A stretch of 33,010 nt of DNA from a virus: IMG/VR virus record IMGVR_UViG_3300023243_000066, positions 1 through 33,010 of that record; one strand, written 5' to 3'. Position numbers and translations under genes: made by a program. The notes beneath the pieces are model-generated. The model searched no databases. It had not been told where the DNA came from and worked only from the letters and a program-made list of their open reading frames with translations. Shown piece after piece: positions 18,224-25,394 of the stretch. Numbering within the stretch: the first letter of the stretch is position 1; each line of letters opens with the position of its first letter.

Positions 18224-18280
18224 ACGACATCATTTAAAGACGCATCAAGCACGCGTCAACCCATACCAATAGGGAGTTCT

Positions 18281-18553
18281 TTACTTAGGCTTTCTACTGC
18301 CTTTCTTTTTGTAGTTCCGACTACGATTAGTAGAGCTATCCTCTACTGTAACACCGTCTTTGTTGCTTCCGCCATTGACCAAGGCTTTCTTATGACTAAC
18401 GTCTTTACCTTCACGCTTGTCAGCCTTACCGTTACCATTGGCATCTGCGCCTTCTCTATCCATCTTACGTCTGGCGCGTTGCCGCTCCATTCTACGTTCA
18501 AACGTGTCACTGCCTACGGGGGCGTTGACCTGCTTCTTTCTTTTCTTACGCAT
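18281..18553 (-). CDS. Small basic HNH-like protein (90 aa)
   Basis: The start is the ATG overlapping the upstream stop (TAATG at 18551-18555). The N-terminal third is strongly basic and helical (RKKRKK, RRMERQRARRK). The C-terminal part has DVSHKKALVNGGSN (51-64) and NRSRN (76-80), the spacing of an HNH-type bba-metal core (His, GGxxN, then Asn), as in small phage HNH-like proteins. It lacks the Cys pairs of full HNH nucleases and is very short, so catalysis is uncertain. It may be a DNA-binding or packaging-associated HNH relative. It is translationally coupled to the nuclease gene before it. Confidence 0.65.
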   Translation of the reverse strand: MRKKRKKQVNAPVGSDTFERRMERQRARRKMDREGADANGNGKADKREGKDVSHKKALVNGGSNKDGVTVEDSSTNRSRNYKKKGSRKPK

Positions 18554-19224
18554 TAGTTTCTCCCATTGTGTACGCACTCTGTAACAATACAGTGCCTACG
18601 ACATAACCCACTTTGGTGTGCATTCCACACATTGTTTTCAAAGGCTTGCTCCATACGGCTATAGTCTGACAGCCACTTCTTCCATAGCCTAGGCTCTTCC
18701 GGCTTGGAGTAGTCTTCCTTTATTAACTCCCCGCATACCACAAACAACAACCCACCCTTCACTTTCTCTAGGTCGGGGAACATCTTAAACATGCTCATAG
18801 CCATCAGTTCTAACTGACCTTTATCAGCGTACCTAGTATTTTTACTTGTCTTGTAGTCTACCACATAAGCTGTTTTGGTGCGTTTGTTCATAATAACTAA
18901 GTCAGCTATGCCACGCCACCAAACATCGTCAGCAAAGAATTCGCAAGGCTCAAGGTTTTCGGTAAGCCCCATCTTCATCTCACATATCTTCTCGCCTTCC
19001 ATGCCATTCAGTACATCAAGTACATCTTTACAGTAGTTGTATTCAGGGGGTAACGGCTTACCATCCCTAATGTATTCCTCTGCGGCTAGGTGTACGGCAG
19101 TGCCATATAGCATGGCTTCTGTCTCAGATTCCCTGTAATCCTTGGCAATCTTTAGATGGTAGAACTTCTTAGGACACTGTTCAAAAGATTTAATCTTTGA
19201 GAACGACCACGGGGCAATGCTCAT
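18553..19224 (-). CDS. RecB/Cas4-like PD-(D/E)XK exonuclease with probable Fe-S cluster (223 aa)
   Basis: Likely a single-strand or end-processing exonuclease for phage DNA metabolism. The fold motifs are in order: SFSKIKSFEQCP at the N-terminus, GTAVHLAAEE (41-50), GIADLVI (D108), VVDYKTSK (D123, K125) and QLELMA (Q137). C17 with C208, C212 and C217 gives one N-terminal and three C-terminal cysteines, the layout of the 4Fe-4S cluster in Cas4 and AddB nucleases. The length is that of Cas4-type phage nucleases. GGAGG precedes the ATG, and 4 nt overlap the upstream gene. Confidence 0.85.
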   Translation of the reverse strand: MSIAPWSFSKIKSFEQCPKKFYHLKIAKDYRESETEAMLYGTAVHLAAEEYIRDGKPLPPEYNYCKDVLDVLNGMEGEKICEMKMGLTENLEPCEFFADDVWWRGIADLVIMNKRTKTAYVVDYKTSKNTRYADKGQLELMAMSMFKMFPDLEKVKGGLLFVVCGELIKEDYSKPEEPRLWKKWLSDYSRMEQAFENNVWNAHQSGLCRRHCIVTECVHNGRN

Positions 19225-19460
19225 CGTAACCTCCGCGAATAAGATCGGCGGCGATCAAGTTTAACTATACTGTCGCAATGCCTAGACCAAAATATATCAT
19301 CAGTCACTACAAAGCCTTTCGGTGCCTCCTCTAATTTAAACTGTAAGTTAGGAAATTTTTCATCTGCGAAATATTCCATAACCCCTTCAGCCATTTCTTT
19401 GTTAGTGTACATACCATCCACGTAATGCGTACCTAAAAATAAGATTATATATCTACTCAT
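19221..19460 (-). CDS. Small protein of unknown function (79 aa)
   Basis: Starts at the ATG overlapping the upstream stop (TAATG), with CGGAG as ribosome site. The N-terminal strand RYIILFLGTHY, followed by a helical KEMAEGVMEYF, suggests a small a/b domain; the end is very basic (DRRRSYSRRLR). I do not recognise the family. Its overlaps with both neighbours show that it is translated as part of the polymerase-nuclease operon. Confidence 0.6.
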   Translation of the reverse strand: MSRYIILFLGTHYVDGMYTNKEMAEGVMEYFADEKFPNLQFKLEEAPKGFVVTDDIFWSRHCDSIVKLDRRRSYSRRLR

Positions 19461-19696
19461 TAATGTTTCTCCGCATACATACTACATACTAGGTTAAGTT
19501 CATCCGCTAACGCACCGACTTGCGTTAGGTTTAGTTGTATCCGATCAACGTGCCTAGTCATACCTATTGTTTCACACTGCTCTATACATACTACTGGGTC
19601 GCCATCTATGGTTTCCCCCACAATGATACTCAGGTAATCCCCATGAGTTTCCGGTACGCCTGATGTAGGCTTAGGCCAATCAATCACTTTACCCAT
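19460..19696 (-). CDS. Small protein of unknown function (78 aa)
   Basis: Overlaps the upstream membrane-protein gene by 8 nt and the next start by 1 nt. The sequence is probably b-rich in its first half (YLSIIVGETIDGDPVVCIEQ), then a helix, LTQVGALADELNLVCSMY. Two Cys in the middle and one near the end do not form a recognisable metal site. Function unknown; context is the DNA polymerase operon. Confidence 0.6.
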   Translation of the reverse strand: MGKVIDWPKPTSGVPETHGDYLSIIVGETIDGDPVVCIEQCETIGMTRHVDRIQLNLTQVGALADELNLVCSMYAEKH

Positions 19697-19889
19697 TGAT
19701 GTACATCCCTAATCCGTACGTTACAGACCAACCTAGTAGGCCAATTAATACTACCAACTCTACCCTACGTATGACTACGGGGCGGAATAACCAATCCTTA
19801 ACACCTCTTGGTGTGCGGGTACCGGCATCTTTTATAGCCTTGTCCGCAAACTTATGCGCTTCTTTCATAGCTTTTTCTATATCACTCAT
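19689..19889 (-). CDS. Small single-pass membrane protein (66 aa)
   Basis: The ATG overlaps the polymerase stop (ATGA). Residues 1-40 are charged and helical; residues about 44-64 form one hydrophobic segment (ELVVLIGLLGWSVTYGLGMY), so the protein is probably anchored with its N-terminal part in the cytoplasm (Arg/Lys before the helix). It is too short for a classical holin with several helices, though a one-helix holin-like or host-takeover protein cannot be excluded. No lysis partner is adjacent. Confidence 0.6.
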   Translation of the reverse strand: MSDIEKAMKEAHKFADKAIKDAGTRTPRGVKDWLFRPVVIRRVELVVLIGLLGWSVTYGLGMYING

Positions 19890-21721
19890 CCTGCCGCCTC
19901 CCCATAAGACTTACCTGTATCTGACTCACACGTTATAGGCAAGCCCTCTGCCCATGTAGAAGTAGTGCTCATGCAATCTTCTATGTACTGTTTGGCCTGA
20001 CTAAGTTCGGTCTCTGGTACACAACATACCACGGAATCGTGAACCGTCAAAGCTACCTTGTATTTCTTAGCTATTGCTAACATCTGATCACCAATGATAC
20101 ATCTAGCTATCGCTTGGCATATGTTCTCTGCTACCTTACCACCATATATTCTGGTGTATCCACGGCGCGTTCTGTACTTAAACTCTGGGCCACGTTCACC
20201 CTGCTCATACTGTAAGTCGTCATAGCGCATCTTCAAGCCAGAGGGTAGTAATACCCAACCGTTACGCCCGTCTACCCCATACTTGATTATATCGTTGGGG
20301 CCAAAGCTACCTGAGTTACCACGCGACATCTCTATTAACATGTTCTGACATGCACGCCAGAAGTGGTTTATCTTCCAGTTGGCATCGCGGTAGATACTTA
20401 CTACCCTACGTGCCTCCTCAACATCCATGTGAGTTCCGAACGATTGTAATTGATCTGCAAACCGAACTGCGCCCATACCATAACCGCAACCTAGGATTGT
20501 AGTCTTACCAACAAAGCGTTGCTCCTTGGTAACATCTTCTTCAGGTATGCCATATATCTTCGACGACATCTTTATGTAAACGTCTTCACCGTTCAGGAAA
20601 GCTAATACTAAATCATCCTGTCCCGCCAACCATGCTAGTACTCGGGCTTCAATCTGCGACGAGTCACAGTCAATAATCATGTAGCCTTCGGGGGCAAGCA
20701 TACTGTTCTTTAACTTCTTACCATTAACACCACGGCTAGGTAGGTTTTGGATGTTGATCTTGTCATCGCCTCCCCACCTACCAGTGTGCGCCGCGTAGTA
20801 TCTTACGGGTACCGGGAGCAGCCCACGTTTAGCTATACCTATAAACCTCTCAGTACGTGATTCCTCTAATGTGCTTTTGGTGCCTAATCGAGAGGTCACC
20901 AGTGCCTGTACACGCGAGTCATGGTGGCTAGCTAACGCCTTAAACTGTTCGTCGTTCTTGGCGAACGCGTAGGTCTGCTTACCCGTAGTAGGGCTAGTCT
21001 TCATAGGGGGTATAACACCTAGTCCTACAAGTAACTCAGCAAACTTAGGGTTGCTCATAAGTTCTTTCTTAGTTGCACCAGAGGACGTTATCAAGTCTTC
21101 TTTAATCTGCTTGGTATCTTCTAGGTGGTGCTCTAGTAGTCCCAAGTCCAACTCCAGTATAGGCTCCACAAACATACGCAAGGTGCAGTCTATGATGCGT
21201 AGCTCCCCCTTCGGGAACCCCTTACCCATGATGTTAAACAATCTATATGTTAACTCAACATCATTGATGCAGTAGTCCCCGTACCGACTTAGTTCTTCTT
21301 CGGTGAAATCTCCACGGCGCTTCCCGATAGCGTCGAGTACTTCCGTTCCCTTCGCTCCAATATTGTACCTTTGAGCAAGCGCAGAGAGAGAGCCGCCAAC
21401 TTCGATCCCATGTAGAGCACGGGCAATGCACAGAGTATCGGCAAGGAGGCGAGGATGAACATCAAACAGCCAACTAAGAATGGCACCATCAAACAAAGTG
21501 TTGTGGCAAAGGAGAATAGAATTTTCCCAGTCGAAAGTTTGTAAGTATTGTCTAAGTTCTTCATGTGTTCCACTAGCCCACTCCGTTCCATCATTATTTA
21601 CTTTTAACCCTATACCTATCACCTCAAAACGAGGGTCACGGATATAGGATTCCATTGTCATCTTACGTAAGGAAAAGTCTTTGTCATAATACGTTTCCAG
21701 ATCAACCGTTATCAGGTTCAT
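19886..21721 (-). CDS. polA: DNA polymerase, family A, with 3'-5' exonuclease domain (611 aa)
   Basis: Replicative polymerase. The exonuclease domain is intact: DLE at residues 7-9, HNTLFDGAI, and the YGDYCINDVE motif. The polymerase motifs are motif A DCDSSQIEARVLAWL (about 349-363), motif B RFVGKTTILGCGYG (402-415) and motif C VHDSVVC (about 559-565). There is no 5'-nuclease domain, as in T7-like and marine phage enzymes. The residue aligned to E. coli Pol I Phe762 is Leu410, which affects incorporation fidelity and speed in this family. It overlaps genes on both sides by 4 nt and stands in one operon with nucleases and small proteins. Confidence 0.95.
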   Translation of the reverse strand: MNLITVDLETYYDKDFSLRKMTMESYIRDPRFEVIGIGLKVNNDGTEWASGTHEELRQYLQTFDWENSILLCHNTLFDGAILSWLFDVHPRLLADTLCIARALHGIEVGGSLSALAQRYNIGAKGTEVLDAIGKRRGDFTEEELSRYGDYCINDVELTYRLFNIMGKGFPKGELRIIDCTLRMFVEPILELDLGLLEHHLEDTKQIKEDLITSSGATKKELMSNPKFAELLVGLGVIPPMKTSPTTGKQTYAFAKNDEQFKALASHHDSRVQALVTSRLGTKSTLEESRTERFIGIAKRGLLPVPVRYYAAHTGRWGGDDKINIQNLPSRGVNGKKLKNSMLAPEGYMIIDCDSSQIEARVLAWLAGQDDLVLAFLNGEDVYIKMSSKIYGIPEEDVTKEQRFVGKTTILGCGYGMGAVRFADQLQSFGTHMDVEEARRVVSIYRDANWKINHFWRACQNMLIEMSRGNSGSFGPNDIIKYGVDGRNGWVLLPSGLKMRYDDLQYEQGERGPEFKYRTRRGYTRIYGGKVAENICQAIARCIIGDQMLAIAKKYKVALTVHDSVVCCVPETELSQAKQYIEDCMSTTSTWAEGLPITCESDTGKSYGEAAG

Positions 21722-21912
21722 TTGTGGACACCCTTACCGTATCCTAATTCCTTCCCATCTTTCGCGTATAGTTCTGCACCTGTATCCAATATCCATCCAC
21801 TACCTGTAATTCCATACCGTATGCGAAATACTCGTCCGTATTGAGACAGTCCTATAACCTCCCCGTCACTTGGATCAATAACAATCTGTATTATCCGTTC
21901 GTCAATCTTCAC
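21718..21912 (-). CDS. Small protein of unknown function, GTG start (64 aa)
   Basis: AAGGAG (21919-21924) lies 6 nt before a GTG at 21912; a TTG at 21918 would touch the ribosome site, so GTG is preferred. The protein is b-rich (IIQIVIDPSDGEVIGLSQYG), with repeated Gly turns and a C-terminal KELGYGKGVHK, and resembles a small barrel. It overlaps the polymerase start (ATGA) and the DUF3310 gene, so it is coupled to both. I do not recognise it. Confidence 0.6.
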   Translation of the reverse strand: MKIDERIIQIVIDPSDGEVIGLSQYGRVFRIRYGITGSGWILDTGAELYAKDGKELGYGKGVHK

Positions 21913-22213
21913 TTTCAACTCCTTCTATTAACTTGTTTAGGTACCACTGCGCTTTCTTTAAGTCCTCTAACGGCTTGTCCTTACGCTCGTACCTCCAAAG
22001 GTATTTCAGACAAGCACCTTTGCAGTACCCCTTGAATGCTTCGGGTGTCATAGACTCTTGTATGCCCTCAATGCATTCGACCTTGCCGTAGGTATAGTGG
22101 CTTGGGCTGTTTACCATGTCTTCTTCCACACCATTTGCCCACGCCTCTAACCCTGTCTTTTCTATAGCAGGTAGTTCTTCCTGTAACCGTTCCCAATCTT
22201 CTTTACTAGCCAT
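21902..22213 (-). CDS. DUF3310-family protein, T7 gp1.7-like (103 aa)
   Basis: The core MVNSPSHYTYGKVECIEGIQ, followed by FKGYCKGACLKYLWRYERK and a helix DLKKAQWYLNKLIE, is the diagnostic DUF3310 pattern. The domain occurs in many phages and in the T7 gp1.7 group, where a nucleotide kinase activity has been described; whether this small version has it is not known. GGAGG before the ATG supports the start. It sits between the VRR-NUC and polymerase genes, consistent with nucleotide or DNA metabolism. Confidence 0.85.
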   Translation of the reverse strand: MASKEDWERLQEELPAIEKTGLEAWANGVEEDMVNSPSHYTYGKVECIEGIQESMTPEAFKGYCKGACLKYLWRYERKDKPLEDLKKAQWYLNKLIEGVESED

Positions 22214-22214
22214 A

Positions 22215-22532
22215 CTATCCTCCGAGGATTAGTTCAATGTCATTCATGCTATCTTCATTAATTACGCACGCGATTCCGTACGCCTCGCTTATCTCTCTGA
22301 GATTCTTTTCCTGTAAAGCTGTTGGCATGTTCTTACCTGCCTTACACTCTATCCCAAAGAACTTACCGTTGTAGCATCCTACTATGTCAGGTACTCCGCT
22401 CTTACCGTATCCCCCAGTAGCAGGGAAAAAGTAGTAGCACCCTAACGCCTTTAACTGCTCAACTATCTTCTTCTTTACCTTCCCTTCCGGTGTCATCGCC
22501 ATCTGCTTTGCCTCCATTTGATACCAGTTCAT
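22215..22532 (-). CDS. VRR-NUC family endonuclease (105 aa)
   Basis: Small stand-alone PD-(D/E)XK nuclease. The motif SGVPDIVGCYNGKFFGIECK contains the catalytic D and ExK, followed by the helix TALQEKNLREI, all typical of VRR-NUC proteins, which in phages are thought to cut branched DNA. I place the start at the ATG at 22532, where AAGG precedes by 7 nt; the longer frame begins with a GTG with poor spacing. Its first 74 nt overlap the end of a membrane-protein gene in another frame. The DUF3310 gene follows directly. Confidence 0.85.
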   Translation of the reverse strand: MNWYQMEAKQMAMTPEGKVKKKIVEQLKALGCYYFFPATGGYGKSGVPDIVGCYNGKFFGIECKAGKNMPTALQEKNLREISEAYGIACVINEDSMNDIELILGG

Positions 22533-22656
22533 CGTGCCGCCTTGCCGCCCATGCACGGTCTTTGTCTCCTACTATCAGTGAGGCACCATAGGTCATTACA
22601 CAGAAACCTACTATCAACACCACACCAAACAAACATGACAATATTTGACCTATCAT
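22459..22656 (-). CDS. Small single-pass membrane protein overlapping the VRR-NUC gene (65 aa)
   Basis: The ATG at 22656 has GAGG 5 nt upstream and lies 7 nt after the previous stop; a GTG at 22662 is the alternative. Residues 2-28 form a hydrophobic segment (ILSCLFGVVLIVGFCVMTYG), followed by a hydrophilic, mostly acidic tail (GDDTGREGKEEDS). The 74-nt overlap with the nuclease gene is unusual, but the ribosome site and operon spacing support translation. A holin-like or membrane-remodelling role is possible; nothing specific is recognised. Confidence 0.55.
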   Translation of the reverse strand: MIGQILSCLFGVVLIVGFCVMTYGASLIVGDKDRAWAARRHDELVSNGGKADGDDTGREGKEEDS

Positions 22657-22663
22657 AAACACC

Positions 22664-22942
22664 TCATTTCTCTACCCAAAAAGTATGTTCGTCAATACGC
22701 ACACCGACACCTTCTACGTGTGTAGTTGGTGGGGTCGGGTCACATATCATAAGTACCGATAGCTTTTCTTCAAGCCATTGCGGTAGTCCTTTATCCAAAT
22801 CATATATCCCCTCACATTCCGAGTCAACACAATTCATACCCAAACACGTTACCTCGATACTATTCTCATGGCCTAGTGATGATACGCGGTAAGTGTTGGG
22901 CATACTAAGTGGATCGTCCCATATCGTGTTACTGCGTGACAT
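22664..22942 (-). CDS. Protein similar to the C-terminus of the preceding 309-aa protein (92 aa)
   Basis: I choose the ATG at 22942, which overlaps the upstream gene by 14 nt; the longer frame (to 22999) would overlap by 71 nt. The last 45 residues carry the pattern LP..L..KLS.L.IC....VG.R..E..F.V, which matches the last 40 residues of the upstream 309-aa protein. The first half has two cysteine pairs around NCVDSECEG. It is likely a duplicated domain kept as a separate gene. Function unknown. Confidence 0.6.
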   Translation of the reverse strand: MSRSNTIWDDPLSMPNTYRVSSLGHENSIEVTCLGMNCVDSECEGIYDLDKGLPQWLEEKLSVLMICDPTPPTTHVEGVGVRIDEHTFWVEK

Positions 22943-23858
22943 AGAAGACGGCCTCACTATGACGATACCCGACTTGTGGTATGAATGCGTCCTCCTCACA
23001 TATCGACAGGGTAGACAGTTTACCTAACACCCCCTCTGGTAAGGTGTCCTCGTAGTAAGTAGCCCACTTTAGAGTAGCGTTTCTGGCAAGCCCACGAATA
23101 TCTTCTATAGGACATACATCGAATGCTTGGTTACCTAATTTCTCATACACCCGCACGACACTTAAAGGTAGGTTACGATCTTCTTCTGCCTGATCCTTTA
23201 CAGCCTTACCCGCACGTAGGGCAGTTAGGTTGTTAGCTAGGGACTTGTCCATGAACTCATACCCAGAATCCAACAGTAAGTACATCTCCTTTAGTATGGG
23301 GGCACATGCTTCCTCCATATTCTTATCCCAACTAGAACCAAACATATTACGCCATATATTTGAGTGCGCCTCAGATGAGGAACTCCGGTACCTATGCGCG
23401 GCGTCCTTGTACTTGTCAATACTAACAAGAGCCACCTCTTCATGGGAGAACCTGCGCAGGTACTTCTTTGCATTCTTTAGCCCGACATGAGCTAGGGTAC
23501 TAACTTTCGTACGAAACCCCTCAGAGTAGTTGTCGTACTTGTTGTTCTGTATGTCCCTACTGTGTACGACATACGATAACTTCTCTTTGGCATGGTCGAA
23601 GTCTACATCTATCCACCCCATAACGTACTCATCGTCAGACATGTAAACGTGATACACCGAATGATTAATATCGCTACTACTAGCGCGTACCTCACACCCC
23701 CTGAACGCTTTCTTTACCTCTTGTGCAAACCACCGCATCTCTTTGCGGTTAGTCGCATTGCCTATCAGGTTAGGCTCGGGGGAGGTAACAACCTCTAACA
23801 CCTCTGCAACAGTGTGTATTTGACATTTGCCGTGTATGTCATACATATAAGTAGCCAT
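22929..23858 (-). CDS. Protein of unknown function (309 aa)
   Basis: Starts with GAGG 9 nt upstream, 1 nt after the stop of the 286-aa gene, so the two form a pair. The N-terminal 130 residues are mixed a/b (HVYMSDDEYVMGWIDVDF) and the middle is helical and charged, with a Ser-rich RYRSSSSEAHSN segment. The C-terminal 40 residues (KLSTLSIC ... VGYRHSEAVFYV) recur in the next gene. No enzyme motif is evident. I recall similar pairs in other marine phage contigs, but with no assigned role. It belongs to the operon downstream of the MoxR-VWA genes. Confidence 0.65.
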   Translation of the reverse strand: MATYMYDIHGKCQIHTVAEVLEVVTSPEPNLIGNATNRKEMRWFAQEVKKAFRGCEVRASSSDINHSVYHVYMSDDEYVMGWIDVDFDHAKEKLSYVVHSRDIQNNKYDNYSEGFRTKVSTLAHVGLKNAKKYLRRFSHEEVALVSIDKYKDAAHRYRSSSSEAHSNIWRNMFGSSWDKNMEEACAPILKEMYLLLDSGYEFMDKSLANNLTALRAGKAVKDQAEEDRNLPLSVVRVYEKLGNQAFDVCPIEDIRGLARNATLKWATYYEDTLPEGVLGKLSTLSICEEDAFIPQVGYRHSEAVFYVTQ

Positions 23859-23859
23859 G

Positions 23860-24720
23860 CTATTTCACCTCTCTGTATTCTTCAAATGAGTCAGTGAACT
23901 CACCCATATAGTTAGCCCACGCGTTGAACTTGGTGCGGAACTTCTTAGGGTCACTTGTTAAGCTGACGTTAGTAGTTGGGTTTGTGTGTCCCCAGTACCT
24001 GTTACCCATGCTCGGTGCTAGATCACACAGGAACGCGTGGAGCATATCAGTACGAGCCTCGTGCTGTTCGTCCATCAGCACACATAGAAACAAGTCACCC
24101 TTGACACTGTTAGCCGACCATCTAGCCTCGCGGTTGGAATCCCAATTCATAGTGCCTTCTATCATTGGGGTCATAGTCCATGCCCAGTGTAGGTACTCTT
24201 CGATAGCTTTCTTGAATGGTTCCTTCTTCTCTTTGTTAACACGTACTCGTGTGACAGGTAACGGGTGCGGTTCGCTGGTAAGCGTCCATGACTCTTGTGG
24301 TGTATGTCTGTCGGTAAACACTATGGTCTTGTCTTTGTCCTTGGGTAGGTAGTAGCGGTTGCCCTCATAACGTATGTACTGCTTGCCTCCGTCCACTATG
24401 AAGCCCATGTTCCTCGGCATACACCGATCAAGGAATGAGTACCTACTGCAATGTGCGTGGTCACCATCTCCATTACGAAACTCTACTGTGTCAGTGTTAT
24501 CGGCATTGCGAGTCCAGACCACTGCGGCACTGCTTGGGTCACTGCCAGTAGCACCGTAGTCTACTAACATGTAACAGGTTGGTGATTCCTTGACGATACA
24601 TTCCCACTTACGTCTGCGATCCCCGAGAGGAACTATGTTGGTGCCCCTGATAGGTTTGGTGGTGTTATACAAATGCTCCACATGTGTGAAACTGTCTAGC
24701 CCATAATTAAACATAGCCAT
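23860..24720 (-). CDS. Protein of unknown function behind a palindromic leader (286 aa)
   Basis: The ATG at 24720 has GGAG 7 nt before it, and an exact copy of the 18-bp palindrome lies 20 nt upstream. The N-terminus reads MAMFNYGLDSFTHVEHL, followed by Arg/Lys-rich GDRRRKWECIV and then a b-rich middle. The C-terminal third has conserved-looking Trp-rich helices (EEYLHWAWTMTPM, FNAWANYMGEF). I do not recognise a fold or active site. Sharing its leader type with the MoxR gene and the 308-aa gene suggests coordinated expression with them. Confidence 0.65.
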   Translation of the reverse strand: MAMFNYGLDSFTHVEHLYNTTKPIRGTNIVPLGDRRRKWECIVKESPTCYMLVDYGATGSDPSSAAVVWTRNADNTDTVEFRNGDGDHAHCSRYSFLDRCMPRNMGFIVDGGKQYIRYEGNRYYLPKDKDKTIVFTDRHTPQESWTLTSEPHPLPVTRVRVNKEKKEPFKKAIEEYLHWAWTMTPMIEGTMNWDSNREARWSANSVKGDLFLCVLMDEQHEARTDMLHAFLCDLAPSMGNRYWGHTNPTTNVSLTSDPKKFRTKFNAWANYMGEFTDSFEEYREVK

Positions 24721-24740
24721 AATATTTCTCCGAGTTGTTG

Positions 24741-24758
24741 TGTCTACATATGTAGACA
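24741..24758. promoter_or_regulatory. 18-bp palindrome, copy 1
   Basis: Exact TGTCTACATATGTAGACA. It stands 20 nt before the start of the 286-aa gene and 11 nt after the stop of the 72-aa gene. The adjoining TTTGTCTTAC (24764-24773) is shared with copy 3. As RNA it folds into a 7-bp stem with a 4-nt loop just ahead of the GGAG ribosome site; as DNA it would suit a dimeric regulator. Confidence 0.85.
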
Positions 24759-24769
24759 GTTAGTTTGTC

Positions 24770-24988
24770 TTACCCCTGTTGTATGCGTTGCCACGCACGT
24801 TGCACTGTCCCCACGTCATTGCGGTCATAGTCACTGTCCACTGGCGTATCCCTAACGTGATCGTAATAGAACTCCAGTGCCTCCTCTACAGTATCTATAG
24901 CCTCTGACCAATCCATCTTGTGTTCCTCTTGCGTTGCGAACTCCGATGGGTCTAGGTCAGGGGATTCAAACTTCTTGCCTATACTCAT
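24770..24988 (-). CDS. Small acidic protein of unknown function (72 aa)
   Basis: Coupled to the upstream HTH-like gene by an ATGA overlap, with GAGGATAG as ribosome site. It is strongly acidic, with one amphipathic helix in the middle (DWSEAIDTVEEALEFYYDHV) and another at the end (GTVQRAWQRIQQ). Small acidic phage proteins are often DNA mimics or inhibitors of host factors, but there is no direct sign of that here. Its stop lies within the conserved flank of palindrome copy 1. Confidence 0.6.
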   Translation of the reverse strand: MSIGKKFESPDLDPSEFATQEEHKMDWSEAIDTVEEALEFYYDHVRDTPVDSDYDRNDVGTVQRAWQRIQQG

Positions 24989-25281
24989 TTCACTATCCTC
25001 TTATTTAGCCACTCACCTGAGAACTTCTCATCAGGTGTGGTGAAGGCAGACTTAACTGTGTCCGCTGTTTTCTTAGGGCTACGCGATACACGCTCACCCT
25101 CGTTGTTGTAGTCCTGATTGATCGGGCGTAGGTGCGCTGTATTCACCTCGTACGCTTTGTGTAACCTCGTTGCCATCGTACTAGCTGATATTCCAGATAC
25201 CCTTGCGTAGTCACTCGCGGTATAAAAATGCCCTGTAACAAGTTCAGGGTGTTCCCCTCTAAAGGGTAGTAGCTTTGCCAT
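24985..25281 (-). CDS. Putative HTH DNA-binding protein (98 aa)
   Basis: The start at 25281 overlaps the stop of the 37-codon microgene (TAATG) and follows a GGGGGTG ribosome site; a GTG 6 nt upstream is less likely. Residues about 20-42 (YTASDYARVSGISASTMATR) fit a helix-turn-helix in which ISASTMATRL is the recognition helix. The remainder is polar and basic. It is a candidate for binding the repeated palindrome of this region, but this is only a positional guess. No other domain is seen. Confidence 0.6.
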   Translation of the reverse strand: MAKLLPFRGEHPELVTGHFYTASDYARVSGISASTMATRLHKAYEVNTAHLRPINQDYNNEGERVSRSPKKTADTVKSAFTTPDEKFSGEWLNKRIVK

Positions 25282-25394
25282 TAGCACACCCCCCTTAGCA
25301 CGCAGTCGCTATACGTCATGTTGTTAACAAACAGATATAGTGCTGTCACTATTACAGCTAGCACCCAGTACTTAACGTCTTCTCGTATATACAT
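25281..25394 (-). CDS. 37-aa single-pass membrane microprotein
   Basis: A short frame that fills the gap between the VWA gene and the HTH-like gene exactly. Its ATG overlaps the VWA stop (TAATG, 25392-25396) and its TAA overlaps the next ATG (25279-25283). The product begins MYIREDVKYW, followed by the hydrophobic stretch VLAVIVTALYLFV, and ends with Cys-containing CVLRGVC. The double stop-start overlap is hard to explain by chance. It probably sits in the inner membrane; function unknown, but its place suggests a partner of the MoxR-VWA pair. Confidence 0.65.
   Translation of the reverse strand: MYIREDVKYWVLAVIVTALYLFVNNMTYSDCVLRGVC

Noticed and set aside
18130-18240. Possible tRNA or hammerhead ribozyme in the hairpin-rich gap
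   Set aside because: No cloverleaf, no T-loop consensus and no acceptor stem; the hammerhead-like CUAAUGA lacks the required core bases.
24741-24758. LexA (SOS) box
   Set aside because: The palindrome does not match CTGT-N8-ACAG or the other common bacterial LexA boxes.
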